Of a stretch of 64,000 bases of DNA, positions 45,308 through 54,748 are shown piece by piece. How positions within the stretch are numbered: position 1 is the first letter of the stretch; each line of letters begins with the position of its first letter. The notes under the pieces are model-generated. The model was given only the letters and a program-made list of their open reading frames with translations. It did no database searches and was not told the origin of the DNA. The position numbers and the translations under genes were made by a program. This stretch comes from Ascidiaceihabitans sp. (GTDB lineage: Bacteria; Pseudomonadota; Alphaproteobacteria; Rhodobacterales; Rhodobacteraceae), in assembly GCA_029251465.1 (NCBI GenBank), contig JAQXDI010000087.1:1-64000 (forward strand), in the 5' to 3' direction.

Positions 45308-46731
45308 CGCCAGCTTTCAAAACCAAACATCATGTAGTCACGCTGGTACACATCCTGCGTCAGATTTTCTATTTCTGCATCGTAAATGCCAGACAGGTCG
45401 AACGGAAAATCGCCAGTGGCTGCCCCCACGGAAACCTCTTTGTCATGGCCTGTTGTGTCCAACAGTTGCGCAAGCTCAGTTTCCAAGGCATCCTCTCGGA
45501 TCACACGATCAGGCAATGCAAATTCACCAAATCCCTGAAGGGCTTGGGTCTGCGTACACCATGAAGCGTCAACACGAATGGCTGTCTGACCGGAAATATT
45601 GCCCTTTAGGAACACTAGAAACGCCGCAAAAGCCGAACGATGCGCCGCACGATCATAAGACTCATCTGGCATCTGCTCTGGAATTGGCAGCGCATAACGT
45701 CGGCGCAAAGTTTGTCGTAAAGCAGAATAACTACCCTCTCCGGTGCCAAGGATATGTTTGGAAAATGCATGATGCGCACGCACAACTGGATGACGTAAAA
45801 CAGTAAAACTGCGATGGTCTGGATGCTTTCGCTTCCATTGGCGCAAGTCTTTTTGGGAAAACTTGCTTTGAAGCGCGCCACGGTCCACGCCGTCCACGGC
45901 AGCCAGCCAATCCAAAACACGATCTTCCGGGCCACCCTTCATCGGTAAATATAGCAAACCAGACTCTGCAGCCGCCACATACGTCGGAATCGTGGGCCCG
46001 CGACGAGGTTCAAAATTCGGTGTGCGAGTTAGATTGAACAAGTCACGGCCCGAAAGTGCCGTTTCCATCTGCGGAAAGTTGCGCACCTTTTTGGAAATTG
46101 CACTGGGATTCTGTTTCTTTAAACTTTTGTCCAGCGCCTCCAATTCTTCATCCACACCCAAATAACGCGCCAATCCGTTCATCACCTCAACGCTTTGAAG
46201 ATCCTCGTACGAAATATAAAAGGCTGTCTGTCCGCTGTGTTGCAGACGGTTCAGCAATTGTAGCTGAAAACTTTGTAACGCTTCTAGATGGGCGCTAAAT
46301 TCGTCCGCATCAAAGTCAGCCTGACCGTCTTTTCGTGACTTGGAATCCGTTAGCTTCCATTGGCCGGTTTCCTGGGCGATTTTCCATGACACGTAACTGT
46401 CCAAAGGATTACGCGTCAGGATAATTTTGGCGCATTTCAGATCATTCAAACAAGGGTCCAAGACCCGCGGATCATGGTCATGAAAATAGCGAAAACCAGC
46501 CATGGCATCGGGTTGCTTTTTGATTTCTTTCAGCAGGCGCAATGGATCAGCATCGCGCGTTTCTTGAGTGATACCCAGAATCTCAGTTGTTTTGGGATAG
46601 CCCAAAAAATGAGGATTGAACGCCTCGCCATGACAAGCGATGCCGTCAAAGGCATTCAGGTTCGTTTCCAAAAAATTCGAGCCCGTCCGCATTTCTGCGA
46701 AGACAACAAAGTAGTCAAAAGATCCGGCCAT
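45304..46731 (-). CDS. Sulfotransferase family protein, NodH-like, possibly two-domain
   Basis: A 475-residue protein that probably transfers sulfate from PAPS to a surface glycan. The N-terminal half has the phosphosulfate loop VFAEMRTGSNFLE and a 3'-phosphate stretch CAKIILTRNPLDSYVSWKIA. From about residue 240 a second sulfotransferase-like half appears, with FTVLRHPVVRAHHAFSKHI, but its phosphate-binding loop is not evident. It is the last gene of the glycan cluster; CysQ, which removes PAP, is encoded 8 kb away in the same orientation. Confidence 0.82.
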   Translation of the reverse strand: MAGSFDYFVVFAEMRTGSNFLETNLNAFDGIACHGEAFNPHFLGYPKTTEILGITQETRDADPLRLLKEIKKQPDAMAGFRYFHDHDPRVLDPCLNDLKCAKIILTRNPLDSYVSWKIAQETGQWKLTDSKSRKDGQADFDADEFSAHLEALQSFQLQLLNRLQHSGQTAFYISYEDLQSVEVMNGLARYLGVDEELEALDKSLKKQNPSAISKKVRNFPQMETALSGRDLFNLTRTPNFEPRRGPTIPTYVAAAESGLLYLPMKGGPEDRVLDWLAAVDGVDRGALQSKFSQKDLRQWKRKHPDHRSFTVLRHPVVRAHHAFSKHILGTGEGSYSALRQTLRRRYALPIPEQMPDESYDRAAHRSAFAAFLVFLKGNISGQTAIRVDASWCTQTQALQGFGEFALPDRVIREDALETELAQLLDTTGHDKEVSVGAATGDFPFDLSGIYDAEIENLTQDVYQRDYMMFGFESWR

Positions 46732-46734
46732 AAT

Positions 46735-48432
46735 TTATTGTACCAAATAGGGTTTGCGCGGCGGCTTGTTTGTGGTTTCAGTTCCGCGATCGACAGGAAA
46801 ATCGCCCATCAAATGCGGATGCATACCTTGGTTTTTTAGATTTTGCAGGAATTGGCCAAAACCAGCAAGGTCCTCCATCTTTGGAACCTCGGACAGGCGG
46901 CGCGATTGGGTCGGTCCGATCTCGTCCAGAATACCTTGCAACGGTTCCATAGGTGCCTCGATGAACTCAGCCATGCTCCAAATGCGCACTCTTGCTTTGG
47001 CAAAGGGTGATCGCAACACTTTGAGGTGATCGTTTTCGATCTTTTGCAGTTCAGCCGCCATTTTACGGATATCGATAAAATTCAAATTTGATTTGAACAA
47101 CGGCACAGCCCAAGCGCCACTGATCACGGAAATCTGTGCGTTGTGGTCTTTGGATATCCGCCAGTTAATCTTTTGATTGTCCGCAGGCCCAAATTGAAAA
47201 CACTGACGTTCACCGCGCGTGTTCCAGATCAAGTTGGTCAAGAACGCGCCTGGGTTATAGTCACGCGAGATCGAGCTATCGCTCATGGCGCCGTGGATGG
47301 TTTCGTGGCCGTCCGCAAAATGAGCCCGGTCAGGCGCAAAAAGATGGCCGTGAACACGTGCGCCTGTCGCTTTGGTTAACCAAGATTCGAAATTTACAAA
47401 CAGCTCGGAAAATCCGTGGAAAACGCAATATGGCGCAGCCGTCACACCATTTTCCCAATCTTCGTTGGGAAAGCGGCTTTGCATGTACAGACCCGGCCGG
47501 CCGCGTGTGCGACGCTCTACTGCTTTGGCAAAAATACGGTCAATTTTACCCGGGTTGGGTTCAGTCCGTTTCATCGCGCCCGCCATATCGGTCAGGAATG
47601 CTTCGTACAGACGATCCGCATGTGGCCAAATTTTGCGCGCCACAAAGCAATCTGAACGACGCAGTAGTTGCAGGTGATCGTCGTAAAAGATGTGCGGCTT
47701 GCCCTGAAAATCGAACTTGCTCAGCGTCAGCGACCGGCTTTCCACATTCGTAGAATACTGCCGCGACAATGTCTGGAAATAGCTCTCGTCGGGGATCCAG
47801 ACCTGCTTAAAATATTTGTCGTAATCTGGTCGATCCGGATCTTGTAAAATTGCCGACAATGTTTGCCGTGTCAGGCACCACCACTGGCTGCCCATGTGTG
47901 GAATCACGCCATTGGGAATTTTGCGTTTCAGACGTAATGTGCGTTGAAATTGGACGAAGCGATCGAACCAAAAACGGTTTCGTTTCCATGAAAATGGAAA
48001 GCGCAGGGTAAAGCGTTCATGATCCAAGCCGCCAACGGTCCAGGGCACATCTGCTGTTGTTGCGCTTTCGATGAAATCCGTGCGCGGGCGTTCCTCGAGG
48101 TATTCGACCAATTCTTCGACGGGTCGCAAGGGCAAGCAAGATCCAGACGCGAGATAGACGTGACGCACGAATGGAAACTGGTTCAGCATCATTTCAGATG
48201 CCACCTGCGTGGCTGCGACAATGCCCCAAGTGCCCCATTCGCAGCGATACCGGGTCGAAAATTCAACATTCGGAACGTCAGACAGAGATGCCACAAAAGC
48301 GTTATAGGTTTTGCTGTCCACCAATTTGTCGCAATGGATAACTACAGGGCAGCCGCCTGCCGCCCAGTGACGCGCGGCTTGTTCAGCGCGATCAAGGGCC
48401 GTGTGCACCAGCATGACGATCCCAACGCTCAT
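46735..48432 (-). CDS. Beta-1,6-N-acetylglucosaminyltransferase-like (GT14 branching) protein
   Basis: A 565-residue protein whose first about 270 residues resemble core-2/I-branching GT14 enzymes: IVMLVHTALDRAEQAARHW, VIHCDK, HVYLASGSCLPLRPVEEL, HMGSQWWCLTR and WIPDESYFQTL. The rest (about 280-565) is an additional domain I only know from roseobacter homologues (DUF5927-type) with no assigned activity. It overlaps the GT2 gene by 4 bases and precedes the sulfotransferase. Confidence 0.82.
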   Translation of the reverse strand: MSVGIVMLVHTALDRAEQAARHWAAGGCPVVIHCDKLVDSKTYNAFVASLSDVPNVEFSTRYRCEWGTWGIVAATQVASEMMLNQFPFVRHVYLASGSCLPLRPVEELVEYLEERPRTDFIESATTADVPWTVGGLDHERFTLRFPFSWKRNRFWFDRFVQFQRTLRLKRKIPNGVIPHMGSQWWCLTRQTLSAILQDPDRPDYDKYFKQVWIPDESYFQTLSRQYSTNVESRSLTLSKFDFQGKPHIFYDDHLQLLRRSDCFVARKIWPHADRLYEAFLTDMAGAMKRTEPNPGKIDRIFAKAVERRTRGRPGLYMQSRFPNEDWENGVTAAPYCVFHGFSELFVNFESWLTKATGARVHGHLFAPDRAHFADGHETIHGAMSDSSISRDYNPGAFLTNLIWNTRGERQCFQFGPADNQKINWRISKDHNAQISVISGAWAVPLFKSNLNFIDIRKMAAELQKIENDHLKVLRSPFAKARVRIWSMAEFIEAPMEPLQGILDEIGPTQSRRLSEVPKMEDLAGFGQFLQNLKNQGMHPHLMGDFPVDRGTETTNKPPRKPYLVQ

Positions 48433-49439
48433 GCCCAGTTTCCTTTGGACATAAGGCCTAAAATCTCAAGCTGACGCCAGTTGATGTATTTTTCGGACCA
48501 TTTGCACCACAGTTCCGGGTCGTCTTTCAGGCTCTCAGCGTAGGCCTTGTATTCGACGGACGCGGAATAGTGTTGCCCTCGACTTAGTTCTTCTTGCGCC
48601 TTGACCGTGAACGTGTCGATAAATTTTGCGTGCAGCAAAACGCCGCTGGCTTTTTCGCCGCCCCATTCATCATAGACCAAGTTCAAACCGCGCGGCAGCA
48701 ACATGTGCGTCGAACTGACGTACGTGTACTTGCGATCCCATTTCACGAGCGGGATTTTGTTCAACGCCGGTGCCTTTTCCGGCGCATCGGCAAAGAACAC
48801 ACGGGCGCGCGGCCCACCTTGGATCCACAGGTTCCCAAACCGCTTGTTGCGGGACAGATTGTAGTTACCGCTGTCAAACCAACTGGCGATCTCAATCGGG
48901 TCCTGCCCTGATTGGTAGGGTTGTTCGTCCAATCGACCCTTTGGATACATGTCCAGCAACATTGCACTAAAGGATTTGATGTTAGACGCATCCAGCCAGT
49001 CGGTCAGCGCCCGCAATGGGCGCGTATCGCAAAATGGATAGACTAGAAATTCATCTGGATCGACGGTCAGCGCCCAATGGCCATGCGCGTATTTCAACTG
49101 CAACCAATTCAGCCAATCCACACCGAATCGAGACCGCTTGTAACTGGCACTCGTGCGCCAAACAGATACGTCGGGCTGGTCCGCCAAATACTCGGCCGAA
49201 CCATCAGTGCTGTCATTGTCCACGATTAAGAAATGATTGACCCCTTGGTCACGGTAGTAATTCAGGAAATACGGCAGCCGAATCTTTTCGTTGCGCAGGG
49301 TTGAGAACAGCAAAATATCTTCTTCGCGAATCTGCGAAGTACGATCTGCCACGCGACCCAATTCCCGACGTTTACGAACCGCACGGATGCGCCATCGCTT
49401 GCGTTGAAGCCTCAGTCGATATGACTGCCAAGCACCCAA
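48429..49439 (-). CDS. Glycosyltransferase family 2-like protein
   Basis: A 336-residue protein of the GT2-like group acting on surface glycans. The motif NEKIRLPYFLNYYRDQGVNHFLIVDNDSTDGS is standard for this group, and WALTVDPDEFLVYP provides the metal-binding DxD-like region. The N-terminus is very basic (RKRWRIRAVRKRR). The sugar is unknown. Confidence 0.85.
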   Translation of the reverse strand: MGAWQSYRLRLQRKRWRIRAVRKRRELGRVADRTSQIREEDILLFSTLRNEKIRLPYFLNYYRDQGVNHFLIVDNDSTDGSAEYLADQPDVSVWRTSASYKRSRFGVDWLNWLQLKYAHGHWALTVDPDEFLVYPFCDTRPLRALTDWLDASNIKSFSAMLLDMYPKGRLDEQPYQSGQDPIEIASWFDSGNYNLSRNKRFGNLWIQGGPRARVFFADAPEKAPALNKIPLVKWDRKYTYVSSTHMLLPRGLNLVYDEWGGEKASGVLLHAKFIDTFTVKAQEELSRGQHYSASVEYKAYAESLKDDPELWCKWSEKYINWRQLEILGLMSKGNWA

Positions 49440-49488
49440 ATTTCTGCCCTTACTTTGTCGGTGTTGCCCATCCCTTATAGCAGCTTTA

Positions 49489-50715
49489 TCAGAACATCCT
49501 TAACGCGACCTTGAAATGGTCGCCCCAAGTAGTGGATTTGTATGTTCCCGATCCGCGCGCCTCAGGGCTGGCTTGTGCCAACTCTTTAATCGTATTTATC
49601 CACAGATAGCTGTCTGAAACGCCTGCGTAAACGGGAATATCGCCCAGGGTTTCCCGCAATACCTCCAATGGGTTGCACACAATTGGCACGTTCAGGCACG
49701 CGGCCTCAATTGGAGGCAGCCCAAACCCTTCGGCAAAGGACGGAAACAGCAGTCCGTTTGAGCCATTTAAGAGGGCCGCCATGTCGGCATCATTCATGTT
49801 GTTGTGTTCAATAATCTTGGTGTCAGCGGGCAAGGCATCAAGGCGATCAAACACGTTTTTGTTGTTCCAACCGCGCCCGCCACAAATGTGCAAATGCGGG
49901 GCATCAACACCCAATTCCTGCCAGATATCCAAAAGGAACGCGTGGTTTTTGCGAGGTTCAATTGTGCCAATACAGACAAAATACGGGGCGTGTGGGCAGA
50001 CGAATTCGGGATTCGGTTGCGGCAAGTCTGTTGCCAAATGCGCAACAATACCACGCGGCACCGCCCCCCAAGCGCGCATGTGCCCCTCACTGCGCACCTG
50101 TGTATCCGCGGAATTGTAGATCACAACATCGGCAAATGCCTGGGTGCGACGCAATTTTTCACGGAACACGTCAACTGTACCCGCACGCTGGAATTGCGGG
50201 AAATCCAGCGGAATTACATCGTGGATCATCACAGCGATAGGTCCGCCCAGCGCAGTTTTAACCGACTGCAAAACCCGCGACGTCAAATTGCTGTGACCAA
50301 CATTAACGTAGGACGTGCCATTGGGAACGTGCTGCTTCAGCATAGAAATCAGCCTATTCGGCAGACACCTTGCCATCGACAGCCTGCGTAAATCAGACTG
50401 CGCGCTGCGTTCAATCACGCTAAGTTTGCGCTGCATAACAGACAACAAATCAGGGCGAGAGAATGGGGTTTTGCCGCTGAACCGCTGTTCCATCTCGATC
50501 AAGCCAGATTGATCCAGCAGCACGTATCCAAACGGGGTACGCGCCAAGGCAAACACAGGACAATCTTCGGCGATCAGCGCGCGCACATACGCCATTTCGA
50601 CCCGATCCACGCCTGTCAGTACCCGACCCGCGCGGCGGATCAAGCGGGTGATATCAATCACGCGTGCTGGCGGCTTATTCAGAGTAATGTCCAGTTTGGT
50701 GCCATCTCCATGCAT
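49489..50715 (-). CDS. Glycosyltransferase family 4 (GT-B) protein
   Basis: A 408-residue retaining GT-B enzyme. The donor-binding C-terminal half has CIGTIEPRKNHAFLL, LHICGGRGW, and FPSFAEGFGLPPIEAACLNVP with the E(x7)E motif; this style is common in mannosyltransferase-like capsule enzymes. Its ATG at 50715 lies 41 bases inside galE, an unusually long overlap, but there is no later ATG before the conserved region RVIDITRLIRRAG. It is co-transcribed with galU and galE. Confidence 0.86.
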   Translation of the reverse strand: MHGDGTKLDITLNKPPARVIDITRLIRRAGRVLTGVDRVEMAYVRALIAEDCPVFALARTPFGYVLLDQSGLIEMEQRFSGKTPFSRPDLLSVMQRKLSVIERSAQSDLRRLSMARCLPNRLISMLKQHVPNGTSYVNVGHSNLTSRVLQSVKTALGGPIAVMIHDVIPLDFPQFQRAGTVDVFREKLRRTQAFADVVIYNSADTQVRSEGHMRAWGAVPRGIVAHLATDLPQPNPEFVCPHAPYFVCIGTIEPRKNHAFLLDIWQELGVDAPHLHICGGRGWNNKNVFDRLDALPADTKIIEHNNMNDADMAALLNGSNGLLFPSFAEGFGLPPIEAACLNVPIVCNPLEVLRETLGDIPVYAGVSDSYLWINTIKELAQASPEARGSGTYKSTTWGDHFKVALRMF

Positions 50716-51661
50716 CCGCGATCATGGTTTGCAGCGTTGATCGTGCGGGGTTCCACCCTAGCTCGGAAACGGCGCGGCTGGAACCCGACACCAGTTTCGT
50801 ACAATCGCCGGCACGACGCGCGCCCTCGTTAAACGGCACTTCGCGGTTGGTGACGTTACGCGAATGATCGATGACGTCGCGCACAGAAAAACCGCTGCCG
50901 GTGCCAAGGTTAAACACGCGGCTGTCTTTGTCATCTTGCAGCCATTTCAGCCCCAAAACATGCGCATCCACAAGATCGCAAACATGCACGTAGTCGCGAA
51001 TGCAGGTACCGTCCGGCGTTTCGTAATCCGTACCAAAAATGGTGAGCGCATCGCGCTTGCCGTCAATCGCGTCCAACATCAGCGGGATCAAATGTGTCTC
51101 GGGTTGGTGGAATTCACCGACCTCGCCGTCTGGGTCCGCACCAGCCACGTTAAAGTAGCGAAAGATCACGTGACGCAGGCCGTTCGAAACCTGAAAATCG
51201 CGCAGAATGTCTTCGATAGCGCGCTTGGATGCGCCGTAAGCGTTGATCGGGAATTGCGCCGAGTTTTCATCTAGCACCACGTTGTCTTGATCGCCGTACG
51301 TCGCGCAGGTGCTTGAAAATACAAAGTTTTTGCAACCGGCGTCCACCGCCGCTTCGATCAGGTTTAGCGATCCGCACACGTTGTTGCGCCAGTATTTTCC
51401 CGGCTCGGACATGCTTTCGCCGACCTGACTAAGCGCTGCAAAATGCATCACTGCAACGGGCTGAAATTCAGTAAATACTTCGTCCAGACGGGCGCGATCT
51501 AGCAAATCGCCTTGCGCAAAGGGGCCGAATTTCACGGCCTCTTTCCAACCCGTCACCAAATTGTCAAATGTAACGGGCACAAACCCGGCAGTTTTCAACG
51601 CCTTACAAGCGTGCGAGCCGATATAGCCCGCCCCACCCGTGACCAGAACATTCTGCCCCAT
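50675..51661 (-). CDS. galE: UDP-glucose 4-epimerase
   Basis: Interconverts UDP-glucose and UDP-galactose for glycan synthesis, 328 residues. It has VTGGAGYIGSHACKAL, SSTCATYG and YGASKRAIE (YxxxK catalytic pair) and the GalE stretch TPDGTCIRDYVHVCDL. It starts 20 bases after galU, whose product supplies UDP-glucose. Confidence 0.94.
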   Translation of the reverse strand: MGQNVLVTGGAGYIGSHACKALKTAGFVPVTFDNLVTGWKEAVKFGPFAQGDLLDRARLDEVFTEFQPVAVMHFAALSQVGESMSEPGKYWRNNVCGSLNLIEAAVDAGCKNFVFSSTCATYGDQDNVVLDENSAQFPINAYGASKRAIEDILRDFQVSNGLRHVIFRYFNVAGADPDGEVGEFHQPETHLIPLMLDAIDGKRDALTIFGTDYETPDGTCIRDYVHVCDLVDAHVLGLKWLQDDKDSRVFNLGTGSGFSVRDVIDHSRNVTNREVPFNEGARRAGDCTKLVSGSSRAVSELGWNPARSTLQTMIADAWRWHQTGHYSE

Positions 51662-51680
51662 TTAGTACCCCTGTTGCGGT

Positions 51681-52574
51681 TTATTCAGCCGCTTTTTGCT
51701 GTCCAACAACGTCAGTAATATACCCCAACAGGTCGTCGCGCAATTCTTCGCGTGCCAAACCAAAGGCAACAGTCGCTTGCAAAAAGCCCGACTTGGATCC
51801 GCAATCAAAACGCTGACCACGGAAACGGAAACCGTAGACCGGGTTATCATGCGCGATTTCCGCAGCAATTCCGTCCGTCAGCTGGATTTCACCACCCGCG
51901 CCGGATTTCAGCTTATTCAGGTTGCCCATCACAGACGGTGACAAAATATAGCGACCAATGACAGCCAGGTTTGACGGCGCTTCTGCGGCAGGTGGCTTTT
52001 CAACCATACCTTTGACACGGACCATTGCACCCATGTCTTCGGACACGTCCAAAACGCCATAAGACGAGGTTTTCTCGGGTGCGACTTCCATCGCAGCGAC
52101 CATATTGCCGCCAGTTTCCTCGTAGGCTTCGACCATCTGCTGCAAGCAAGGGGTTTCAGCCGCAATCACATCGTCCGGCAGGATCACCGCGAACGGTTCG
52201 TTATGGATCAAACGACGGGCGCACCAAACCGCGTGACCAAGGCCCAGCGCTTTGTGTTGGCGCATGTACGCGATCGCACCGCTGTCCATGTTTGTGTCTT
52301 TTAGAATTTCGAGAAGTTCGTCTTTACCCTTCTTGCGCAACTCTTGCTCAAGGTTCGGGGCGTGGTCGAAATAGTCCTCAAGCGCACCTTTACCGCGCGA
52401 GGTCACAAAGATGAATTCCTTGATGCCCGCTGCGCGCGCTTCGTCAATGGCGTATTGAATCAGGGGGCGATCGACCAAAGTCATGATCTCTTTGGGGACT
52501 GATTTTGTCGCTGGTAAAAACCGCGTGCCCAACCCTGCCACCGGAAAGATGGCTTTTGTGACTTTCTTACGCAT
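51681..52574 (-). CDS. galU: UTP--glucose-1-phosphate uridylyltransferase
   Basis: Makes UDP-glucose from glucose-1-phosphate and UTP. The 297-residue protein has the nucleotidyltransferase start IFPVAGLGTRFLPATKS, PKEIMTLVDRPLIQYAIDEA and LPDDVI. It begins the transcription unit galU-galE-GT4-GT2-GT14-sulfotransferase. The 132-base gap before it contains its promoter; I see no clear motif there. Confidence 0.95.
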   Translation of the reverse strand: MRKKVTKAIFPVAGLGTRFLPATKSVPKEIMTLVDRPLIQYAIDEARAAGIKEFIFVTSRGKGALEDYFDHAPNLEQELRKKGKDELLEILKDTNMDSGAIAYMRQHKALGLGHAVWCARRLIHNEPFAVILPDDVIAAETPCLQQMVEAYEETGGNMVAAMEVAPEKTSSYGVLDVSEDMGAMVRVKGMVEKPPAAEAPSNLAVIGRYILSPSVMGNLNKLKSGAGGEIQLTDGIAAEIAHDNPVYGFRFRGQRFDCGSKSGFLQATVAFGLAREELRDDLLGYITDVVGQQKAAE

Positions 52575-52706
52575 ACCTTGTCCTCAAGTATTGATCGCTC
52601 TGTACAAAGCAGGCGATGTTTTCTTCATTTTCGCATAGGATTTTGGACAAAGCACGTCCGAAAAGCCCATTTTTGCCAAATTACACGCAATTGGTGTAGC
52701 CGGTAG

Positions 52707-53951
52707 TCATTTTTCGTCACTTAGCCCTCGAATGGCATGAATCCGCGACATCTCTTGTTTTCGGCGCCTCGTTTTGGTGCTCAGCTTGAACGCCTTATCC
52801 GAACGTTCAGCCTTTCCAAAGAGACCACCGCGTTGTTCCCAATAGCCATCAGCGTGGAACCGAACATGGTGGTATAAAGCCGTCGGTGACAAGATCATCA
52901 AGGTGAGAATTTCCTTACTTTTCACCCTAAACTTTGCCTGCTCAAGGGCGGCTTTTCGGCCGCGAATCCCTAAGACTTCGAACGTGCTGGTGCGTGGCTT
53001 AACGTCGAACTTCTTAAAAGCGTCCGAAGCATGGGACGAAAGCCAGCCCTTGGCCAGTTCGCGTGATTGCCCATCGCTGTAGCCTTCACGAAGTCGGTGC
53101 ATCAAATAGCGTACCTGTCGCGGTTCCAATCCGCCGGCGATCATATGGGTCAGCACGCGGCGACGTTCGGATCGAAGTTGGCGTTGCCAGTGATCATCAC
53201 GATGCTCTTGTGCTATGTATTTGCGCTGAAACACGGCCCAACTGGCCCCGATATCAAACAGGTCCGTCGGCACACGATCAACGCGGCGTCGCACACTAGC
53301 AGCAAACCCGTGGTGAACCTGCGCAAGCGGCGCAATCGCGGTCGAATAGCCCGCCGCAGACAGGCGCATATTCAGGTCGGTTTCATCCAAGTAAAACGCA
53401 TAGGCAGGATCAAAGCCGCCGAGGTCCACCAGCACGTCACGGCGCACTGCCATGTTGGTGCCTTCGGTCTTGATCGCAGTCTCTGGTTGCGGTGTCAGGA
53501 TCGTGGTTTGGGTTTCGTCTACGGCCAGGTCGCTCGCCTGTCCTTGGGCATCCAGCACCCGCGCTTTCCATTGAAAACTGATACCGTTGCGACCTCGTAC
53601 AAACCCGCCAGCGGCACCGACTTTGGTATTCTCAAACGGCTGCGTCAGATACGTCAACCACGTCGGTTCAGGCACGGCATCATCATCGATAAACGCGATG
53701 ACTTCGCCAGCTGCGACGTTGATGCCTGCGTTGCGTGCGGCGGAAATATTGGGTTCATCGAACGTGATCGTTTTGATCAAATCCTTGACGTCATCCAGGG
53801 CGTTAATGCCTGCAGGGTCAGCCACGACAACGATTTCAAAACTGGCATATTGCAGCTGGGACAAACCCGTCACACAGCGTTTCAAAGCCATCGGTCGGTC
53901 ACGGCTTACGACCACAACACTGACCGAAACCTTGGCCGATGGGGGGATCAT
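52707..53951 (-). CDS. Glycosyltransferase family 2 protein
   Basis: A 414-residue GT-A enzyme: VSVVVVSRDRPMALKRCV start, AARNAGINVAAGEVIAFIDDDAVPEP carrying the DDD metal motif, and YAFYLDETDLNMRL. The C-terminal part is basic and helical. It overlaps kdsB by ATGA and ends the cysQ-kdsB-GT2 unit, so it probably acts on a KDO-containing or capsule glycan. Confidence 0.88.
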   Translation of the reverse strand: MIPPSAKVSVSVVVVSRDRPMALKRCVTGLSQLQYASFEIVVVADPAGINALDDVKDLIKTITFDEPNISAARNAGINVAAGEVIAFIDDDAVPEPTWLTYLTQPFENTKVGAAGGFVRGRNGISFQWKARVLDAQGQASDLAVDETQTTILTPQPETAIKTEGTNMAVRRDVLVDLGGFDPAYAFYLDETDLNMRLSAAGYSTAIAPLAQVHHGFAASVRRRVDRVPTDLFDIGASWAVFQRKYIAQEHRDDHWQRQLRSERRRVLTHMIAGGLEPRQVRYLMHRLREGYSDGQSRELAKGWLSSHASDAFKKFDVKPRTSTFEVLGIRGRKAALEQAKFRVKSKEILTLMILSPTALYHHVRFHADGYWEQRGGLFGKAERSDKAFKLSTKTRRRKQEMSRIHAIRGLSDEK

Positions 53952-54748
53952 TCCAGACCCATCTCGGCCATCATCGCTTCGATTTTTGGAACGTCTTCGG
54001 GGTTGTTAAGCTCCCAAAACTGACGGCCTTTTGCCTGCACTTCGACACAGCGCACAGCCCACCCGTTTTCCATAAACCGAAGCTGCTCTAACCCCTCAAG
54101 CATCTCGAGCGGGCCAACGGGCCACGACGGATAATCCGCCAACGCTTTTGAGCGATACGCATAAACCCCGACATGATGGAAAACCGGCGTTTCATCAGTG
54201 TTAGAGTATGTTTTTGACGTAAATGGCACGACTTCTTTTGAGAAATACATCGCCCGCAAATTTGCGTCAAAAACGGCGGTTGTGCCACCCACACGACCGG
54301 CTTTGCGGTCCTCTAGAAACCCGTTTAACGTCGCCCCGTCACAGCGCAAAACCGGCGTTGCGATGTCTTGATCAGGGGCGGCGCGCAGGCCAGTGACCAG
54401 ATCCTCGACAAACCAATGTGGCGTCAAGGGTGCGTCGCCTTGCAGGTTCACGACGATCTCGTAGTTGCCGCCCAAATTCGCGTGTGCCTCGGCGCAGCGT
54501 TCGGTTCCGTTTGCGCAATCGACCGAGGTCATCACGACCTCTGCACCGAACGCTTCGGCTGCTTCGCGGATACGATCGTCGTCCGTGGCCACCACCACGC
54601 GGTCGACGCCTTGGACCTCGCAGGCCGCGCGCCAAGACCGTTCGATCAAAGACCGCGAAACGCCCAACGCGCCCTTAAGCAGTGCCAAAGGTTTCGCTGG
54701 ATAGCGGGTCGATGCGTAGCGCGCGGGGATAACGATCAGGACTGACAC
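53948..54748 (-). CDS. kdsB: 3-deoxy-manno-octulosonate cytidylyltransferase
   Basis: Activates KDO to CMP-KDO for LPS or capsule. The 266-residue protein has IPARYASTRYPAKPLA, TDDDRI and NLQGDAPL, all standard for KdsB-type enzymes. It starts with GTG at 54748, overlapping the cysQ stop by one base (TAGTG). It complements KdsD encoded at 41164. Confidence 0.94.
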   Translation of the reverse strand: MSVLIVIPARYASTRYPAKPLALLKGALGVSRSLIERSWRAACEVQGVDRVVVATDDDRIREAAEAFGAEVVMTSVDCANGTERCAEAHANLGGNYEIVVNLQGDAPLTPHWFVEDLVTGLRAAPDQDIATPVLRCDGATLNGFLEDRKAGRVGGTTAVFDANLRAMYFSKEVVPFTSKTYSNTDETPVFHHVGVYAYRSKALADYPSWPVGPLEMLEGLEQLRFMENGWAVRCVEVQAKGRQFWELNNPEDVPKIEAMMAEMGLE

